Part shown: one piece after another, positions 20,152 through 29,742 of the stretch | How the letters are laid out: the number at the start of each line of letters is the position of its first letter | Numbering within the stretch: position 1 is the stretch's first letter | NCBI RefSeq assembly: GCF_028293085.1 | Contig: NZ_JAQGLC010000200.1 | Coordinates: forward strand, 1 to 48,931 | Length of the DNA stretch: 48,931 nucleotides | Direction: 5' to 3' | Source of the DNA: Sphingomonas bacterium | GTDB taxonomy: Bacteria; Pseudomonadota; Alphaproteobacteria; Sphingomonadales; Sphingomonadaceae | The notes under the pieces: model-generated | Told to the model about the DNA's origin: nothing | The model's input: only the letters and a program-made list of their open reading frames with translations | Databases searched by the model: none | Made by a program: the position numbers and the translations under genes

Positions 20152-21021
20152 TCAGGCCTTGGCGCCGGTCTCCAATTCCCCGCGCCGCGTCCAGAAATAG
20201 ATCGCGACGATCGCCAGCACCGCCGGCACGAACACGCCGAACTCGCCAACGGCATAGGGAGTCATGTTGCCCTTGGCGCCGGTGATTGGCGTGAAGACCG
20301 CCTGGACGAAGAGATTGTGGCTGCCATGGAGGATCGCGCTGGGCCAGACGCTGCCCGAGCGTAGACGAAGCCAGGTGCTGATCACGCTGATGCTCAGCAC
20401 CAGCACGGTGAAGCAGGGGATCGTCACCCACATCGGCGTGCCCTGGTTATAGCTGCCGAACAGGATCAGCGGGCCATGCCACGCCGTCCAGATCAGCCCG
20501 ACGACGAGCACGGCGGGCGTGAAGCCAAGCTGGCTGACCATCCGCGGCGCGAGGAAGCCCCGCCAGCCGATCTCCTCGCCCAGGCCGGTCGAGACGCCAT
20601 TGACGATCGCGACCGTCGACATCACCAGCACATAACCGATCAGCGCCGTCCAGTGGCCGGCATCCTTCCAGCCCATGCCTTCGGCAAGCTTCGCGACGGT
20701 CGCATCGTCAGCGAAGGTGCCGAACCCGAGGGTCCAGATCGCGAGATAGGCGACCGCCGCATAGCCGAGCGGCAGCAGATAGGCGGTCAGGTTCCATTTG
20801 TGCTCGCCCCAGCCCCAGCCGATCGAGGCGAGGTCGAGCTTCCTGATCCGGATCGTCAGCAGCGCCGCGACCGCCGGCGACCACATCAGCCCGGTGGTAT
20901 AGAGCCGCCCGCCGGTGCGTCCGCCGCCGCCTGTCAGAATCAGCGCGTAGAAGATGCAGCTGATCGCGACCGCGAGGCCGAGAAAGACCAGGATATCGCC
21001 CGTTGTTTTACGCCCGTTCAT
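20152..21021 (-). CDS. CPBP family intramembrane glutamic endopeptidase
   Basis: 289 residues from MNGRKTTGDI, behind an AGAGGGGG SD. Multiple membrane helices flank the catalytic motifs of CAAX/CPBP proteases: GEEIGWRGFL (EExxR), TAWHGPLILFG and ILHGSHN. Members cleave membrane or prenylated substrates, or act in peptide processing and immunity; no substrate is evident. It is upstream of and probably co-transcribed with the S9 peptidase, and divergent from the CocE-type hydrolase, with which it shares a control region. Confidence 0.9.
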   Translation of the reverse strand: MNGRKTTGDILVFLGLAVAISCIFYALILTGGGGRTGGRLYTTGLMWSPAVAALLTIRIRKLDLASIGWGWGEHKWNLTAYLLPLGYAAVAYLAIWTLGFGTFADDATVAKLAEGMGWKDAGHWTALIGYVLVMSTVAIVNGVSTGLGEEIGWRGFLAPRMVSQLGFTPAVLVVGLIWTAWHGPLILFGSYNQGTPMWVTIPCFTVLVLSISVISTWLRLRSGSVWPSAILHGSHNLFVQAVFTPITGAKGNMTPYAVGEFGVFVPAVLAIVAIYFWTRRGELETGAKA

Positions 21022-21201
21022 CGGATGCCCCCTCTTTTTCGTTGGCGAGCCCCGAAGAAGCGGGACCCGTCGATCATCTTGCCGCCCGACTGGCCGGCCC
21101 GTGCGAAACAACCCGGAAAATACGGTCCGCGCAGCCCCGGCCTGCGCCGGGGCGATGGGTCCGTTCACTCTCCGGGGCTCAATCCTACGACGCGCCGCCG
21201 A

Positions 21202-21259
21202 ATTCTCCAAATGGAAACTTTAGGCGCAATTATGATCGCTGTTGACAATTCTTCTCCAA
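21202..21259. promoter_or_regulatory. Shared operator region of CPBP and CocE genes
   Basis: Holds the exact 16-base repeat ATTCTCCAAATGGAAA (21202-21217, also at 14201) and TTGACAATTCTTCTCCAAT (21242-21260). The second combines both motif types. It lies between the divergent starts at 21021 and 21299, so it may control both genes. Confidence 0.5.
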
Positions 21260-21298
21260 TTGAGCCTGTTGCCGAGAACAGGATCAGGGGAGTCGATG

Positions 21299-23227
21299 AT
21301 GCGCGACCATAGCCAGTTTTCCGTCCGTTTCTCCCGCTTCTCCCACCTTCGCCCGCTGGTGATCGCGCTGACGCTGGCCGTGCCGGTGTCGTCTTCAGCA
21401 CTCGCCGGTCATCCGGCGCAGCAGGCCGCTCCCGGGGCCGACCCGTCCGACCAGGTGCCACCGGGCGCCGAAGTCGACGGCTATGTCGGCGAGGACATGA
21501 TGATCCCGGCGCGCGACGGCGTGAAGCTGCACGTGCAGGTCTGGCGACCACGCGACAGCACCGGGAAGCTGCCGATCCTGATGACGCGATCGCCCTATGG
21601 CTTCAACGTCAAGCGGCTGCAGTACATCTTCGACGGCCCCTATCGCGAGCTGGTGACGGAGAAGTTCATCTTCGTCCTGGCGGACATTCGCGGCCGCTTC
21701 GGATCGCAGGGCCAGTTCGTCATGCTGCGCCCCAGGGCGGCGCCTGGCGGAGTCGACGAATCCACCGACACCTGGGACACGATCGACTGGCTGGTGAAAT
21801 CCCTGCCCGACAATAACGGCAAGGTCGGGGTGTTCGGCGGCTCCTATGCCGGCTGGACCGCGGCGATGGCGACGATCGATCCGCACCCGGCGCTGAAGGC
21901 GATCTCCGCCCAGGCCTCGCCCGAGGACATGTTCATCGGCGACGACTTCCTCCACAACGGCGCGCTGCGGCTCGATTATGCCTGGAGCTATTCAGCTTCG
22001 CTCGAGACCGACGGCCGCACTTCGAAACCCTTCAGCTATGACGAGGACGACCTGTTCGACTGGTATCTGAAGCAGAAGGATCTCGCGACGCTCGACCAGC
22101 AGCATCTCGGTCTGAAGCTGCCGACCTGGCAGAATTTCGTGGCGCACCCGACCTATGACGCCTTCTGGAAAGCGCGCCGCACCTCCCATATGATGCCGGC
22201 GAAGGTCGCGGTGCCGAACCTGATCGTCGCCGGATGGTGGGACCAGGAGGATTTCTACGGCCCGCTCAAAATGTACGAGAACCAGGAAAAGGGTGACGCG
22301 CAGAACCTCAATTACCTCGTCGTCGGCCCCTGGAACCATGGCGGCTGGCTGACCGGCGATGGCGGCAGTTACGGGCCCTTCCAACTCGGATCGCAGACCG
22401 CGCTCTGGTTCCGCCAGAAGGTCGAGATGCCGTGGTGGCGCTACTGGCTGAAGGGCGTGGGCACGCTGGACCAGCCTGAAGCGCTGATATTCGAATCCGG
22501 CAGCAACATTTGGAAGCGCGAGAAGAGCTGGCCACCGCGCGAGGGCACCACCCGGCGCAACCTCTATCTCCACGCCGGCGGCAAACTCTCCTTCGATGCG
22601 CCCGGCGCGACCGAGCCGGCCGCCGACCGCTTCGTCTCCGATCCGGCGAACCCGGTGCCCTATCGCGAACGGCCACTGAAATCGCGCGGCGGATCGACCT
22701 GGTCGGTGTGGCTCGCCGACGATCAGGCGCCGTTCGCCAGGCGCAAGGACGTGCTGTCCTGGCAGACCGATCCGCTGCCCGAAGACGTCGCGATCGAGGG
22801 CAATATCGCGGCGAAGCTCTTCGCCAGCACCACCGGATCGGACGCCGACTGGGTGGTCAAGCTGATCGACGTCTACCCGTCCGACGAAACAACCCCGGCC
22901 GAGTTGCGCGGGCGCCAGCGGATGATCGCCAACGACATCTTGCGCGGCCGCTTCCGCACCGGGTTCGAGACGCCCCGGCCGATCACGCCGGGCGCGGTGC
23001 TCGACTATCACATCGACCTGCATGCGGCATCGCATGTGTTCAAAAAGGGCCACCGCATCGCGGTACAGATCCAGAGCAGCTGGTTTCCGCTGATCGCGCG
23101 CAACCCGCAAACCTATGTCGCCAATGTCCTGCGCGCGAAGCCCGAGGATTTCAAAGCGCGGACCCACGCGATCTATCACACGCCGCGCCGGCCCTCCGCG
23201 ATCTCGGTGTCGGTGGAGACGCCGTAG
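21299..23227 (+). CDS. CocE/NonD family hydrolase (alpha-amino-acid ester hydrolase type)
   Basis: About 642 residues. Two adjacent ATGs (21296, 21299) are possible; the second is six bases from the GGGGAG SD. A long signal region ends near SSALAG. The alpha/beta hydrolase core shows DGVKLHVQVWRP, MTRSPYGFN, DIRGRFGSQGQFVM, DESTDTWDTIDWLV and the nucleophile elbow GVFGGSYAGWTAAM. A C-terminal jelly-roll domain (PX-type) completes the X-Pro-dipeptidyl-peptidase-like architecture. The RGRFGS and TDTWDTIDWLV blocks fit alpha-amino-acid ester hydrolases and glutaryl-7-ACA acylases. Expected activity is on esters or amides of amino acids in the periplasm; exact substrate unknown. Confidence 0.92.
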   Translation: MRDHSQFSVRFSRFSHLRPLVIALTLAVPVSSSALAGHPAQQAAPGADPSDQVPPGAEVDGYVGEDMMIPARDGVKLHVQVWRPRDSTGKLPILMTRSPYGFNVKRLQYIFDGPYRELVTEKFIFVLADIRGRFGSQGQFVMLRPRAAPGGVDESTDTWDTIDWLVKSLPDNNGKVGVFGGSYAGWTAAMATIDPHPALKAISAQASPEDMFIGDDFLHNGALRLDYAWSYSASLETDGRTSKPFSYDEDDLFDWYLKQKDLATLDQQHLGLKLPTWQNFVAHPTYDAFWKARRTSHMMPAKVAVPNLIVAGWWDQEDFYGPLKMYENQEKGDAQNLNYLVVGPWNHGGWLTGDGGSYGPFQLGSQTALWFRQKVEMPWWRYWLKGVGTLDQPEALIFESGSNIWKREKSWPPREGTTRRNLYLHAGGKLSFDAPGATEPAADRFVSDPANPVPYRERPLKSRGGSTWSVWLADDQAPFARRKDVLSWQTDPLPEDVAIEGNIAAKLFASTTGSDADWVVKLIDVYPSDETTPAELRGRQRMIANDILRGRFRTGFETPRPITPGAVLDYHIDLHAASHVFKKGHRIAVQIQSSWFPLIARNPQTYVANVLRAKPEDFKARTHAIYHTPRRPSAISVSVETP

Positions 23228-23340
23228 AGATCGCTATGTGCGTGAGCGGGGCAGCGTTGGAGTGACCGCAATCAGATTCTGATCGTCAGACCAGGACTGC
23301 GGCATTGCAGACCCGGAGCAAATCGAGGTCATGACCTGAT

Positions 23341-24474
23341 TCAGGAACCGCGCTCCCCTGCCCCGCCCCGAACCAGCCGGTACAGCCCGATTGTCAGCAG
23401 CGGCACGACGTACACCGCGAGCAGGGTATAAGCGAGGATCCGGTAGCCGTTGCCGATCAGCGCGACGAGCCCGAAGCGGTCGGCGACGAAGATGCAGCCC
23501 ACCAGCAGCACAGCAGCGATGCCGGCCCGCGCCCGGTGCGACAGGTCCATCCCGCGCCGCGCCCGCCACACTGCGGCGATGCGTTCATTGATGGCGTGGA
23601 CCGAGCCCGTTCCGCTCTCCAGCAAGGCGGCGAAGATCATCACCTGGAACAACAGATGAAAGACCGGGATGTGGAGCTGCTGCAGCAGGAAATCCGACGG
23701 CAGCGTCTCCTTTGCAATCCCCGGATAGAAGGCGATCATGCAGATGAAGAACAGCAATGCCGGCAGCATCGCGAGCGGGCCGGCGATCAGGCCGGAGACG
23801 ATCGCGTCGCGCCGGCTGGTCAGATGCCGCATTACCGGCAGGATCACGACTGCGCCGACGATATTATAGCTCGCATAGGTCAGGCCGCCTGCCGCCCAGC
23901 CATCCGCGGGAGTCGACAGCGCGAAATTGGCCGAGATGCGGTCGCCGAAGCTGCCCAGCGCCAGCACCACGAACAGCGCGTAGACGCCGTAGAGCAGGAA
24001 CGAGACATATTTGAACAGCCGCTCGACCGAGGCATTGCCGAAGGTCGCGAACAGTGCGATCGCGACTGCCAGCGCCAGCGTGCCGACCAGCGGCGGCAGC
24101 CCCAATGTCGCCGCGGCGATCGCCCCCGCCGCCGCGCCGAACACCGACAGGATCAGCACCACGAACAGCACATAGGCGATCTCGAACAGAATCCAGCCCG
24201 GGCCGAGCAGCCGCTCGAAAAAGGTGCGATAGTCATAGGCCCGGGTCGCGCGCGCGAACGTGAAGGTGACGGCGCAGACCAGGCTCCAGATCACCATCGC
24301 CAGCAACATCGCGGCCAGCCCGCCCCAGGGACCACTCGGCAGGAAGAACTCGGCGAGCTCGCGGCCGGTGGCATAGCCGCCTCCGATCACCACCGCCTTG
24401 AAGGCGAAACCGGGGAGCAGGAAGCGTTGAAACCAGGTTGATCCGGTCGCGCCCGGCGTGTCGGCGTCACGCAT
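23341..24474 (-). CDS. YkvI family membrane transporter
   Basis: 377 residues with about ten membrane helices. The N-terminus FAFKAVVIGGGYATGRELAE and later LESGTGSVHAINERI match YkvI-type proteins, an APC-superfamily group related to branched-chain-amino-acid carriers. Inner-membrane import of an amino acid or short peptide product is the likely job. It follows the membrane-tailed serine hydrolase in the same direction, with an intervening terminator-like hairpin, so co-transcription is uncertain. Confidence 0.85.
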   Translation of the reverse strand: MRDADTPGATGSTWFQRFLLPGFAFKAVVIGGGYATGRELAEFFLPSGPWGGLAAMLLAMVIWSLVCAVTFTFARATRAYDYRTFFERLLGPGWILFEIAYVLFVVLILSVFGAAAGAIAAATLGLPPLVGTLALAVAIALFATFGNASVERLFKYVSFLLYGVYALFVVLALGSFGDRISANFALSTPADGWAAGGLTYASYNIVGAVVILPVMRHLTSRRDAIVSGLIAGPLAMLPALLFFICMIAFYPGIAKETLPSDFLLQQLHIPVFHLLFQVMIFAALLESGTGSVHAINERIAAVWRARRGMDLSHRARAGIAAVLLVGCIFVADRFGLVALIGNGYRILAYTLLAVYVVPLLTIGLYRLVRGGAGERGS

Positions 24475-24549
24475 CAGCGGCAGCCATACAGAGATGCGGC
24501 GATCGCCGTTAATGTCATCGGATCACGATCCTTCGAAGATAAGAAACGC

Positions 24550-24585
24550 CACTGCGGAATGGCTTCAGATAGCCATTCCGCAGTG
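24550..24585 (-). terminator. Strong terminator-like hairpin
   Basis: CACTGCGGAATGGCT and AGCCATTCCGCAGTG form a perfect 15-bp stem with a 6-base loop. On the minus strand it follows the serine hydrolase stop by about 30 bases and is trailed by GCGTTTCTT. It probably ends that transcript before the YkvI gene. Confidence 0.7.
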
Positions 24586-24615
24586 ACGTGAGGCCCCGGG
24601 GCGAACCCCGGCGTC

Positions 24616-26577
24616 TCAGTAGCTGATGCCCCAGCTGATCAGCTTGAAGCCGAGTGCTACCCACAGGATGAAGAAGGCGGCGACGGCAATCACCACGCTC
24701 CACAGCTTCGCGTACCAACGGCGTGAGCCCGTGAACGATACCCACAGATTCCACGCGGCGGCGGCGAACAAGCCGAAAAAGACCAGGACGCTGAGGGCCT
24801 GCAGCAGATAGCTCAGCCAGTCGAGCTGCCCGTTCATGTTGGCCATGTCGCCAAGCAGGGTCTGCATGAAGGTGAGCCAGCAGAGCAGCAGTACCGGGGC
24901 GAGCCAGGCGAACAGGCGGATCGTCCGATAGGCGGTGAGTTCGGTCCGGGTGAACTCCGCCTTCACGCCATAATGGCGGCGCACGAGCGGCGAGATCGGC
25001 CAGGACAAGGCGGTCAGCAGCAGGATCGCCAGGCTGAACTCGAACACCGGCATCAGCCAGCTGCTCACCAGATACCAGGGCACCGGATCATAATAGATCA
25101 CCGGCGCATGCTCGTCGAAGCCGGCGCGCACGACCTTGCCGTTCTCGACCTTGGCGGTCAGCCGCTGATGGCCATATTCGTCCTTCCACAGGAACGGTGC
25201 GATCTCGACCCATTTACGTGGCGATCCGGCGAGCGAGCGGCCCAGTGTGGAGACGAGCTGGCCCTTGCCGTTCAGACTGATCTGCTCCTGCCCGAGCAAT
25301 TGCAGGAAGCGGATATAGCCCGTGTCCCAGCGCCGCGTCGGCCAGTAATTGCCGACCATCATCCGGGCGTGCTCGGCTGCGGTCTTCGCGTCGACACTGC
25401 CGGTCTGCTCGGGTCCCGGGAAATAACGGTCAGCGAACGCCTCGAACAGGCCGAGCCGGATCGGGCCGGAGGCGCCCCCCTTGCCGTCGCTGTTCATCGA
25501 GAAGAAGACGCCGACATTCTCCTTCGGGAACAGCCACATATAGCTGTGGAACCCGATCAGGTCGCCGCCATGGCCGATCGAGACCTGCCCGTTGATGTCC
25601 TGGCGGAAGAAACCGAGCGCGATCGTCCAAAGCGGCGGCAGCAGGTTCCTGGACGTATCGTGCATCATCCGGGTGGTTTCCGGCTTCAGCAGCGGGCCGC
25701 CATTGTCGAGATGCGCGATCATGAACTTGGCCATGTCCGCGCCCGTGGCGCTCGCGGCACCGGCGGGCGAGAAGGCGACGGTCGCGAACGGCCTGGGCGG
25801 CCCCGACGCGACGCCATACCCCTTGGACATGAAGGGAGCGAGGTTCGCCGGCAGCGGCTGGACGAAGGTCGAATGGTCCATGCCGAGCCGGTCGAAGATG
25901 TTCTTCCGGATATAATCCTCGTAGCGCATGCCCGAGAGCCGCTCGACGATATAGCCGGCCAGGGCGGTCGCGTAGTTGGAATAGGCCTCGGTCGTGCCGG
26001 GCTCATAGACACGTGCCGGGATATAGGCCTTCAGCACCTTGCTCAGCCGGTCGGGCACCTTGCCCGGCGCGATCAGGCCGTGGAGCGAATCCTCGAAGCC
26101 GGCGGTGTGCGTCATGATCTCGCGCATCGTGACGGGCTTGCCGTCCTTGGGCGGGATCCGGAAATCCAGATACCGGTTCACATCGGCATCGAGATCGATC
26201 TTGCCCTGCTCGACGAGCTGCATGACGGCCGTCCAGGTGAACAGCTTGGAGGTCGATCCGGGGCGGAACAGCGTCGTCTCGGGATCGACTTTCCTGTGCG
26301 CGGCGACATCGGCATAGCCATAGCCGCGCTCGGTCAGCACCTTGCCGTCCTTGACGATGACGACCACCGTGCCCGCAACATCCGCGCGCGCCATGGTGAT
26401 CGGCATGAAGCCGTCGAGCCAGGCATCGGCATCGGCCTTGGTCAGCGGAATGCGGCCGTCGGGCGCGGCGGCCGTCGGGGTCACGGCCGGACCGCCCGCC
26501 CTGGGCTGCGCCAGTGCCGGACCCGCCATGGCGACCAGCAGCCCCATGACCGCCCATCTGAGCGAACGAATTCCCAT
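24616..26577 (-). CDS. Beta-lactamase-fold serine hydrolase with membrane-anchored C-terminus
   Basis: 653 residues. The signal peptide ends at GPALAQ. The catalytic domain has FRPGSTSK (S108, K111), YSN (Y199-N201) and the late GHGGDLIGF motif. After about residue 490 come four predicted membrane helices (YLVSSWLMPVFEFSLAILLL is the first; the last ends LGFKLISWGISY), so the enzyme is tethered to the inner membrane and faces the periplasm. This layout occurs in some D-aminopeptidase or esterase-like class C proteins. It lies between a TBDR and a YkvI permease, which suggests it processes the imported compound before cytoplasmic uptake. Confidence 0.92.
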   Translation of the reverse strand: MGIRSLRWAVMGLLVAMAGPALAQPRAGGPAVTPTAAAPDGRIPLTKADADAWLDGFMPITMARADVAGTVVVIVKDGKVLTERGYGYADVAAHRKVDPETTLFRPGSTSKLFTWTAVMQLVEQGKIDLDADVNRYLDFRIPPKDGKPVTMREIMTHTAGFEDSLHGLIAPGKVPDRLSKVLKAYIPARVYEPGTTEAYSNYATALAGYIVERLSGMRYEDYIRKNIFDRLGMDHSTFVQPLPANLAPFMSKGYGVASGPPRPFATVAFSPAGAASATGADMAKFMIAHLDNGGPLLKPETTRMMHDTSRNLLPPLWTIALGFFRQDINGQVSIGHGGDLIGFHSYMWLFPKENVGVFFSMNSDGKGGASGPIRLGLFEAFADRYFPGPEQTGSVDAKTAAEHARMMVGNYWPTRRWDTGYIRFLQLLGQEQISLNGKGQLVSTLGRSLAGSPRKWVEIAPFLWKDEYGHQRLTAKVENGKVVRAGFDEHAPVIYYDPVPWYLVSSWLMPVFEFSLAILLLTALSWPISPLVRRHYGVKAEFTRTELTAYRTIRLFAWLAPVLLLCWLTFMQTLLGDMANMNGQLDWLSYLLQALSVLVFFGLFAAAAWNLWVSFTGSRRWYAKLWSVVIAVAAFFILWVALGFKLISWGISY

Positions 26578-26710
26578 AATGCCCTACCCTTCCCTGTCTT
26601 TTATGAAGCCCGCATCATCGGCGACATGATATGTGGGTTTTGCGACCGTATGGTCCTGTCTACGACACCATGATCCCGTTTGGAAAATTTTCAAAGGGCC
26701 TTGAAAGAGT

Positions 26711-26741
26711 GCGCTCGGCGGATGCGGCTGCCGCCGAGCGC
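26711..26741. terminator. Hairpin downstream of TBDR
   Basis: GCGCTCGGCGG and CCGCCGAGCGC form a perfect 11-bp stem with a 9-base loop, 24 bases after the TBDR stop at 26765. The clear T run (CCCCTTTT) is on the plus-strand side, so it is only a fair terminator for the leftward TBDR. A separate palindrome GAAAATTTTC sits at 26683-26692, in the promoter region of the serine hydrolase. Confidence 0.5.
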
Positions 26742-26764
26742 CCCCTTTTCCCCTCCCCCAAGGA

Positions 26765-29044
26765 TCAGAAGGCAAGGTCCAGCGCCGCACCGATGGTCCG
26801 CGGCTGCACCGGCGTGATCGAGATGATTCCGGGCAGCGTCGTCGAGATCGAGCGCGATTGATTGGCCCGGCTGTCGGTGACGTTGCGGACATAGGCCCGC
26901 ACCGTCCATTTGTCGGCGATCGTCACCCCGCCGTTCAGATCGAGCAAGGTGTAGGACGGGATCGAGATCGACTGGGCATTACTGCTGACCGCCGACAGGC
27001 GCTCGCCGGTATAGCGTATGCTCGCCCCGATCCGGCCCTCGATCGCGTCGCTCAGCCGCGCGGAATAGTCCGCATTGAACGATCCGCTGAAGTCCGGAAC
27101 GCTGCCGAGCCGCGCGCCCGCGCCGCATTGTGGCGACGCCTCGATGCATTTGGAATCGGTATAGGCGCCGTTCGCGTTGAGCAGCAGGCCAGGGACCGGT
27201 TCATAGGTCAGATTGGCCTCGAAGCCCTGGCTGCGCGCGCTCTTGCCATTGTCGATGCCCGAAAAGCTGCCGATGCGCACGCTGACCTGGATGTCCTGCC
27301 AGTCGGTACGGAACGCCGCCGCGTCGAAGCTGAGCGTGTTGTTCAAGGTTCGCGTCTTCACCCCCGCCTCGTAGCTGATGACCGTATCCGAATGGACCGA
27401 CAGCGGCAGCGTCGTGCCCGGAATGGCTGCGTTCGGCCCGCCGGGGCGATAGCCTTTGGCGACGCGGGCATAGAGCATCGTGTCCTTGCTCAAATGAAGC
27501 TGCGGGCTGACGCTCCAGGTGAGCACGCTCTCGCTCGAGCGCCCCGGGAAATCCTGCGGCGCGCCAAGCGCGGGATGGATGGCGAGAAGCGTCTGCCGGA
27601 ACGCCTGCTCGTTCCTTGCCCAGCGCAGGCCGCCGGTCAGATCGAAGATCTCGCCGAACTTGTAGGTGGCGTTTCCGAAGACCGCATATTCCTTGTAGGT
27701 GTTGGGCAGCGTCGCGGTGACGAAGGGATTGAGCTGCGGGATCAGCACGTTTGCCAGGGTCAACGGGCGCACGACCTGAAGGTGCGAATTGTCCTCGTTG
27801 GTGTAGAATCCGCCGATCAGCCATTCGAAGCGGTCGTTGGACGGCGAGGTCAGCCGTATTTCCTGCGTGAATTTCTTCTGGCCGAGATCGGACCGGAAGC
27901 TGGCATTGCCCGCCGGAATGGTGGGCAGGCCGAGCAGCCCGCTGATCAGCGGGAAATAGACGCCCAGCGCCGGGCTCTGATCGCTGATGTCGAGGATCTG
28001 CGCCTTGCTGTACGATGTCGCCGAGGTGAAGGTGGCGAAGCCTGCATCATAATCGACCGCCGCCGACCAATATTGATAGTCGCTGGTGAAGGTCTCCGGC
28101 GTGCGGGTATTGTTGCTGAAATAGCCGGCGCCCGGCGCGAGCGCCGCGCCGCTGGTGGTGATCTGGATACCCGACGAGCCCGCCGATTCCGTGCGTTGCC
28201 ACAGCGTCGACAGCTTGACTGACAGGCCATCGGCCGGACGCCATAGCAGCGATATGCGGCCGCCCTTCTGGGTGGAGCTATTGAAGTCCTTCGCGCCGGT
28301 CGAGACATTGTCCACAAAGCCGGGCGTCTTGCGATAGGCGAAGCTCGCCGTCATGCCGAGCGTGTCCGTAATCAGCGGCGCATTGACCATGCCGCCGAAC
28401 TGATAGCCGATCTCCGACGCGTGGCTGATGCCGAAGACCTCCGCGCCGGCGCGTCCCGAATAGTCCTGGAGATTGGGCTCGACCGTCACATATTTGAGCA
28501 GGCCGCCCAGTGTGTTCGCGCCGTACACGGTGCCCTGCGGCCCGCGCAGCACCTCGACGCGCTGGATGTCATAGGGGAGCAGATCCAGCGTGAAACCGGC
28601 GCTCCGGTTGTAGAGTCCACTCGCGGTGATCGGCGAATCGTCGAGATAGATGCCGACCGTGGCGCTCGAGGTGAGGGAATTCACACCGCGCAACACGACG
28701 GTCGAGCGACCAGGCTGGCCGGTCGCGTTACTGATCTGGACGCCGGGAAGATAGGCCGCATAATCCGCGAGGCTGCTGGCCCCACGCTGCTGCAAATCCT
28801 GGCCACTGACCACGCTGATCGAGATCGGCACGTTCTGGAGGCTTTCCTCGCGCTTCTGCGCGGTGACGACGATGTCGCCACTCTCGGTCGCGTCTGTCTT
28901 CTCCGCCTCGACCTTCCCGGCGGTCTTGCCTCCATCCTGACCGGAAACACCCTGAGCCATCGCGGCAGTAGAAAAGACCAGCGCCCCCATTGCCACGGAA
29001 AGAGCGGCTCCTACACGTACGGACCTGCGAACTATCTCGGTCAT
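26765..29044 (-). CDS. TonB-dependent receptor (paralogue pair, copy 2)
   Basis: 759 residues from MTEIVRRSVR, eight bases after an AAGGGGGA SD; an ATG two codons earlier is too close to it. The signal peptide ends at TAAMAQ. The region SGDIVVTAQKREESLQNVP is the TonB-box/plug start, and DLLPYDIQRVEVLRGPQGTV, YGANTLGGLLKYVT and the C-terminal GAALDLAF match the receptor at 14822-17026 almost block for block, so they are recent paralogues or a locus duplication. It is followed by the membrane-tailed serine hydrolase and the YkvI permease. An unusually AT-rich leader of about 265 bases separates the start from the GACAATT motif at 29309. Confidence 0.95.
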   Translation of the reverse strand: MTEIVRRSVRVGAALSVAMGALVFSTAAMAQGVSGQDGGKTAGKVEAEKTDATESGDIVVTAQKREESLQNVPISISVVSGQDLQQRGASSLADYAAYLPGVQISNATGQPGRSTVVLRGVNSLTSSATVGIYLDDSPITASGLYNRSAGFTLDLLPYDIQRVEVLRGPQGTVYGANTLGGLLKYVTVEPNLQDYSGRAGAEVFGISHASEIGYQFGGMVNAPLITDTLGMTASFAYRKTPGFVDNVSTGAKDFNSSTQKGGRISLLWRPADGLSVKLSTLWQRTESAGSSGIQITTSGAALAPGAGYFSNNTRTPETFTSDYQYWSAAVDYDAGFATFTSATSYSKAQILDISDQSPALGVYFPLISGLLGLPTIPAGNASFRSDLGQKKFTQEIRLTSPSNDRFEWLIGGFYTNEDNSHLQVVRPLTLANVLIPQLNPFVTATLPNTYKEYAVFGNATYKFGEIFDLTGGLRWARNEQAFRQTLLAIHPALGAPQDFPGRSSESVLTWSVSPQLHLSKDTMLYARVAKGYRPGGPNAAIPGTTLPLSVHSDTVISYEAGVKTRTLNNTLSFDAAAFRTDWQDIQVSVRIGSFSGIDNGKSARSQGFEANLTYEPVPGLLLNANGAYTDSKCIEASPQCGAGARLGSVPDFSGSFNADYSARLSDAIEGRIGASIRYTGERLSAVSSNAQSISIPSYTLLDLNGGVTIADKWTVRAYVRNVTDSRANQSRSISTTLPGIISITPVQPRTIGAALDLAF

Positions 29045-29290
29045 TATCATTTCCCCCTTTTGATAAATGAACTGCGCCTGCGTGTTTTTATTATATCATT
29101 GTTTTATTTATATATTTTAGAGAAACTCGAAGTGCTGAGCCCAATCAGGGGACGTGGTACGCACGTCGACGAAATGATGCCGCAGCGACGACCGGAAAAC
29201 GTTGAACGGTACAGCCCCGGTTCTGCGAACCGGTTGAACGGATTTGGAGACATCCCATCGCGGAGTCGCCGTAGAAATTTATCTTAATGG

Positions 29291-29321
29291 GACAATAGTA
29301 ACCTAATTAGAGAATTGTCAA
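29291..29321 (-). promoter_or_regulatory. GACAAT dyad and TTGACAATTCTCT motif upstream of TBDR
   Basis: GACAAT (29291-29296) and ATTGTC (29314-29319) form an inverted pair 17 bases apart. On the minus strand the right arm belongs to TTGACAATTCTCT (29321-29309), identical over 13 bases to the site at 14721. A -35/-10 pair TTGACA-N18-TATTGT is also possible. Confidence 0.5.
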
Positions 29322-29629
29322 CGCGGATCTGCAACCGGCCATCATTGCGGCCTGATCGAAGTTGCTGCGCCCGGGCGATCGGTGATGCCAACCAGGTTCG
29401 CACTGCGGCATGTCCTGCACCTTCGTCGCAGCGCGTGATTCCGGGCTCGGCCGCAGGACTTCTGAACCGCGAGGTTCTCGTGCCGATCTGGCGGTCAACG
29501 CTACAGGCCGACCGATCGCGGCACGTTCATGCTCAGGTTGCTGACGTTGCGATGGGGTTCATCTCCACACCGAAACGTGCCCCAATTTGTGCCCCAAAAA
29601 TCCTGGCGCGCTAAAAACACGCGCCATTG

Positions 29630-29663
29630 CTTCGAAAGCCCCATAAATCTGGGGCTTTCGAAG
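29630..29663. repeat. Perfect 14-bp inverted repeat
   Basis: CTTCGAAAGCCCCA and TGGGGCTTTCGAAG flank a 6-base loop. It lies 30 bases before the tRNA 3' fragment and follows no nearby gene, so it is more likely part of an element end (recombinase arm or terminator of a lost gene) than a terminator in use. Confidence 0.7.
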
Positions 29664-29692
29664 TGCTGCCGAACCGGATCGGACGGCGAATA

Positions 29693-29742
29693 TTGGTTTT
29701 GTAAACCGAAGGTCGCGGGTTCGATTACTGTAACCGGCACCA
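29693..29742 (+). tRNA. 3' half of tRNA-Thr(TGT), degenerate; probable attachment-site scar
   Basis: Anticodon stem TTGGT/ACCGA encloses loop TTTGTAA (anticodon TGT). A variable region, a T arm with loop TTCGATT, an acceptor strand AACCGGC, discriminator A and encoded CCA follow. The T stem (GCGGG/ACTGT) is broken by mismatches, and no D arm or 5' acceptor strand lies upstream. It is therefore a non-functional 3' fragment, the kind left when an integrative element enters a tRNA-Thr gene. Confidence 0.7.

Noticed and set aside
24973..26673. 566-residue open frame on the plus strand
   Set aside because: It is antisense to the serine hydrolase, which has signal peptide and catalytic motifs. The frame has low-complexity Arg/Gly/Asp-rich content typical of GC-rich shadow frames.
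29664..29742. Complete tRNA-Thr gene
   Set aside because: No D arm or matching 5' acceptor strand precedes the anticodon arm and the T stem has mismatches, so only a 3' fragment is supported.
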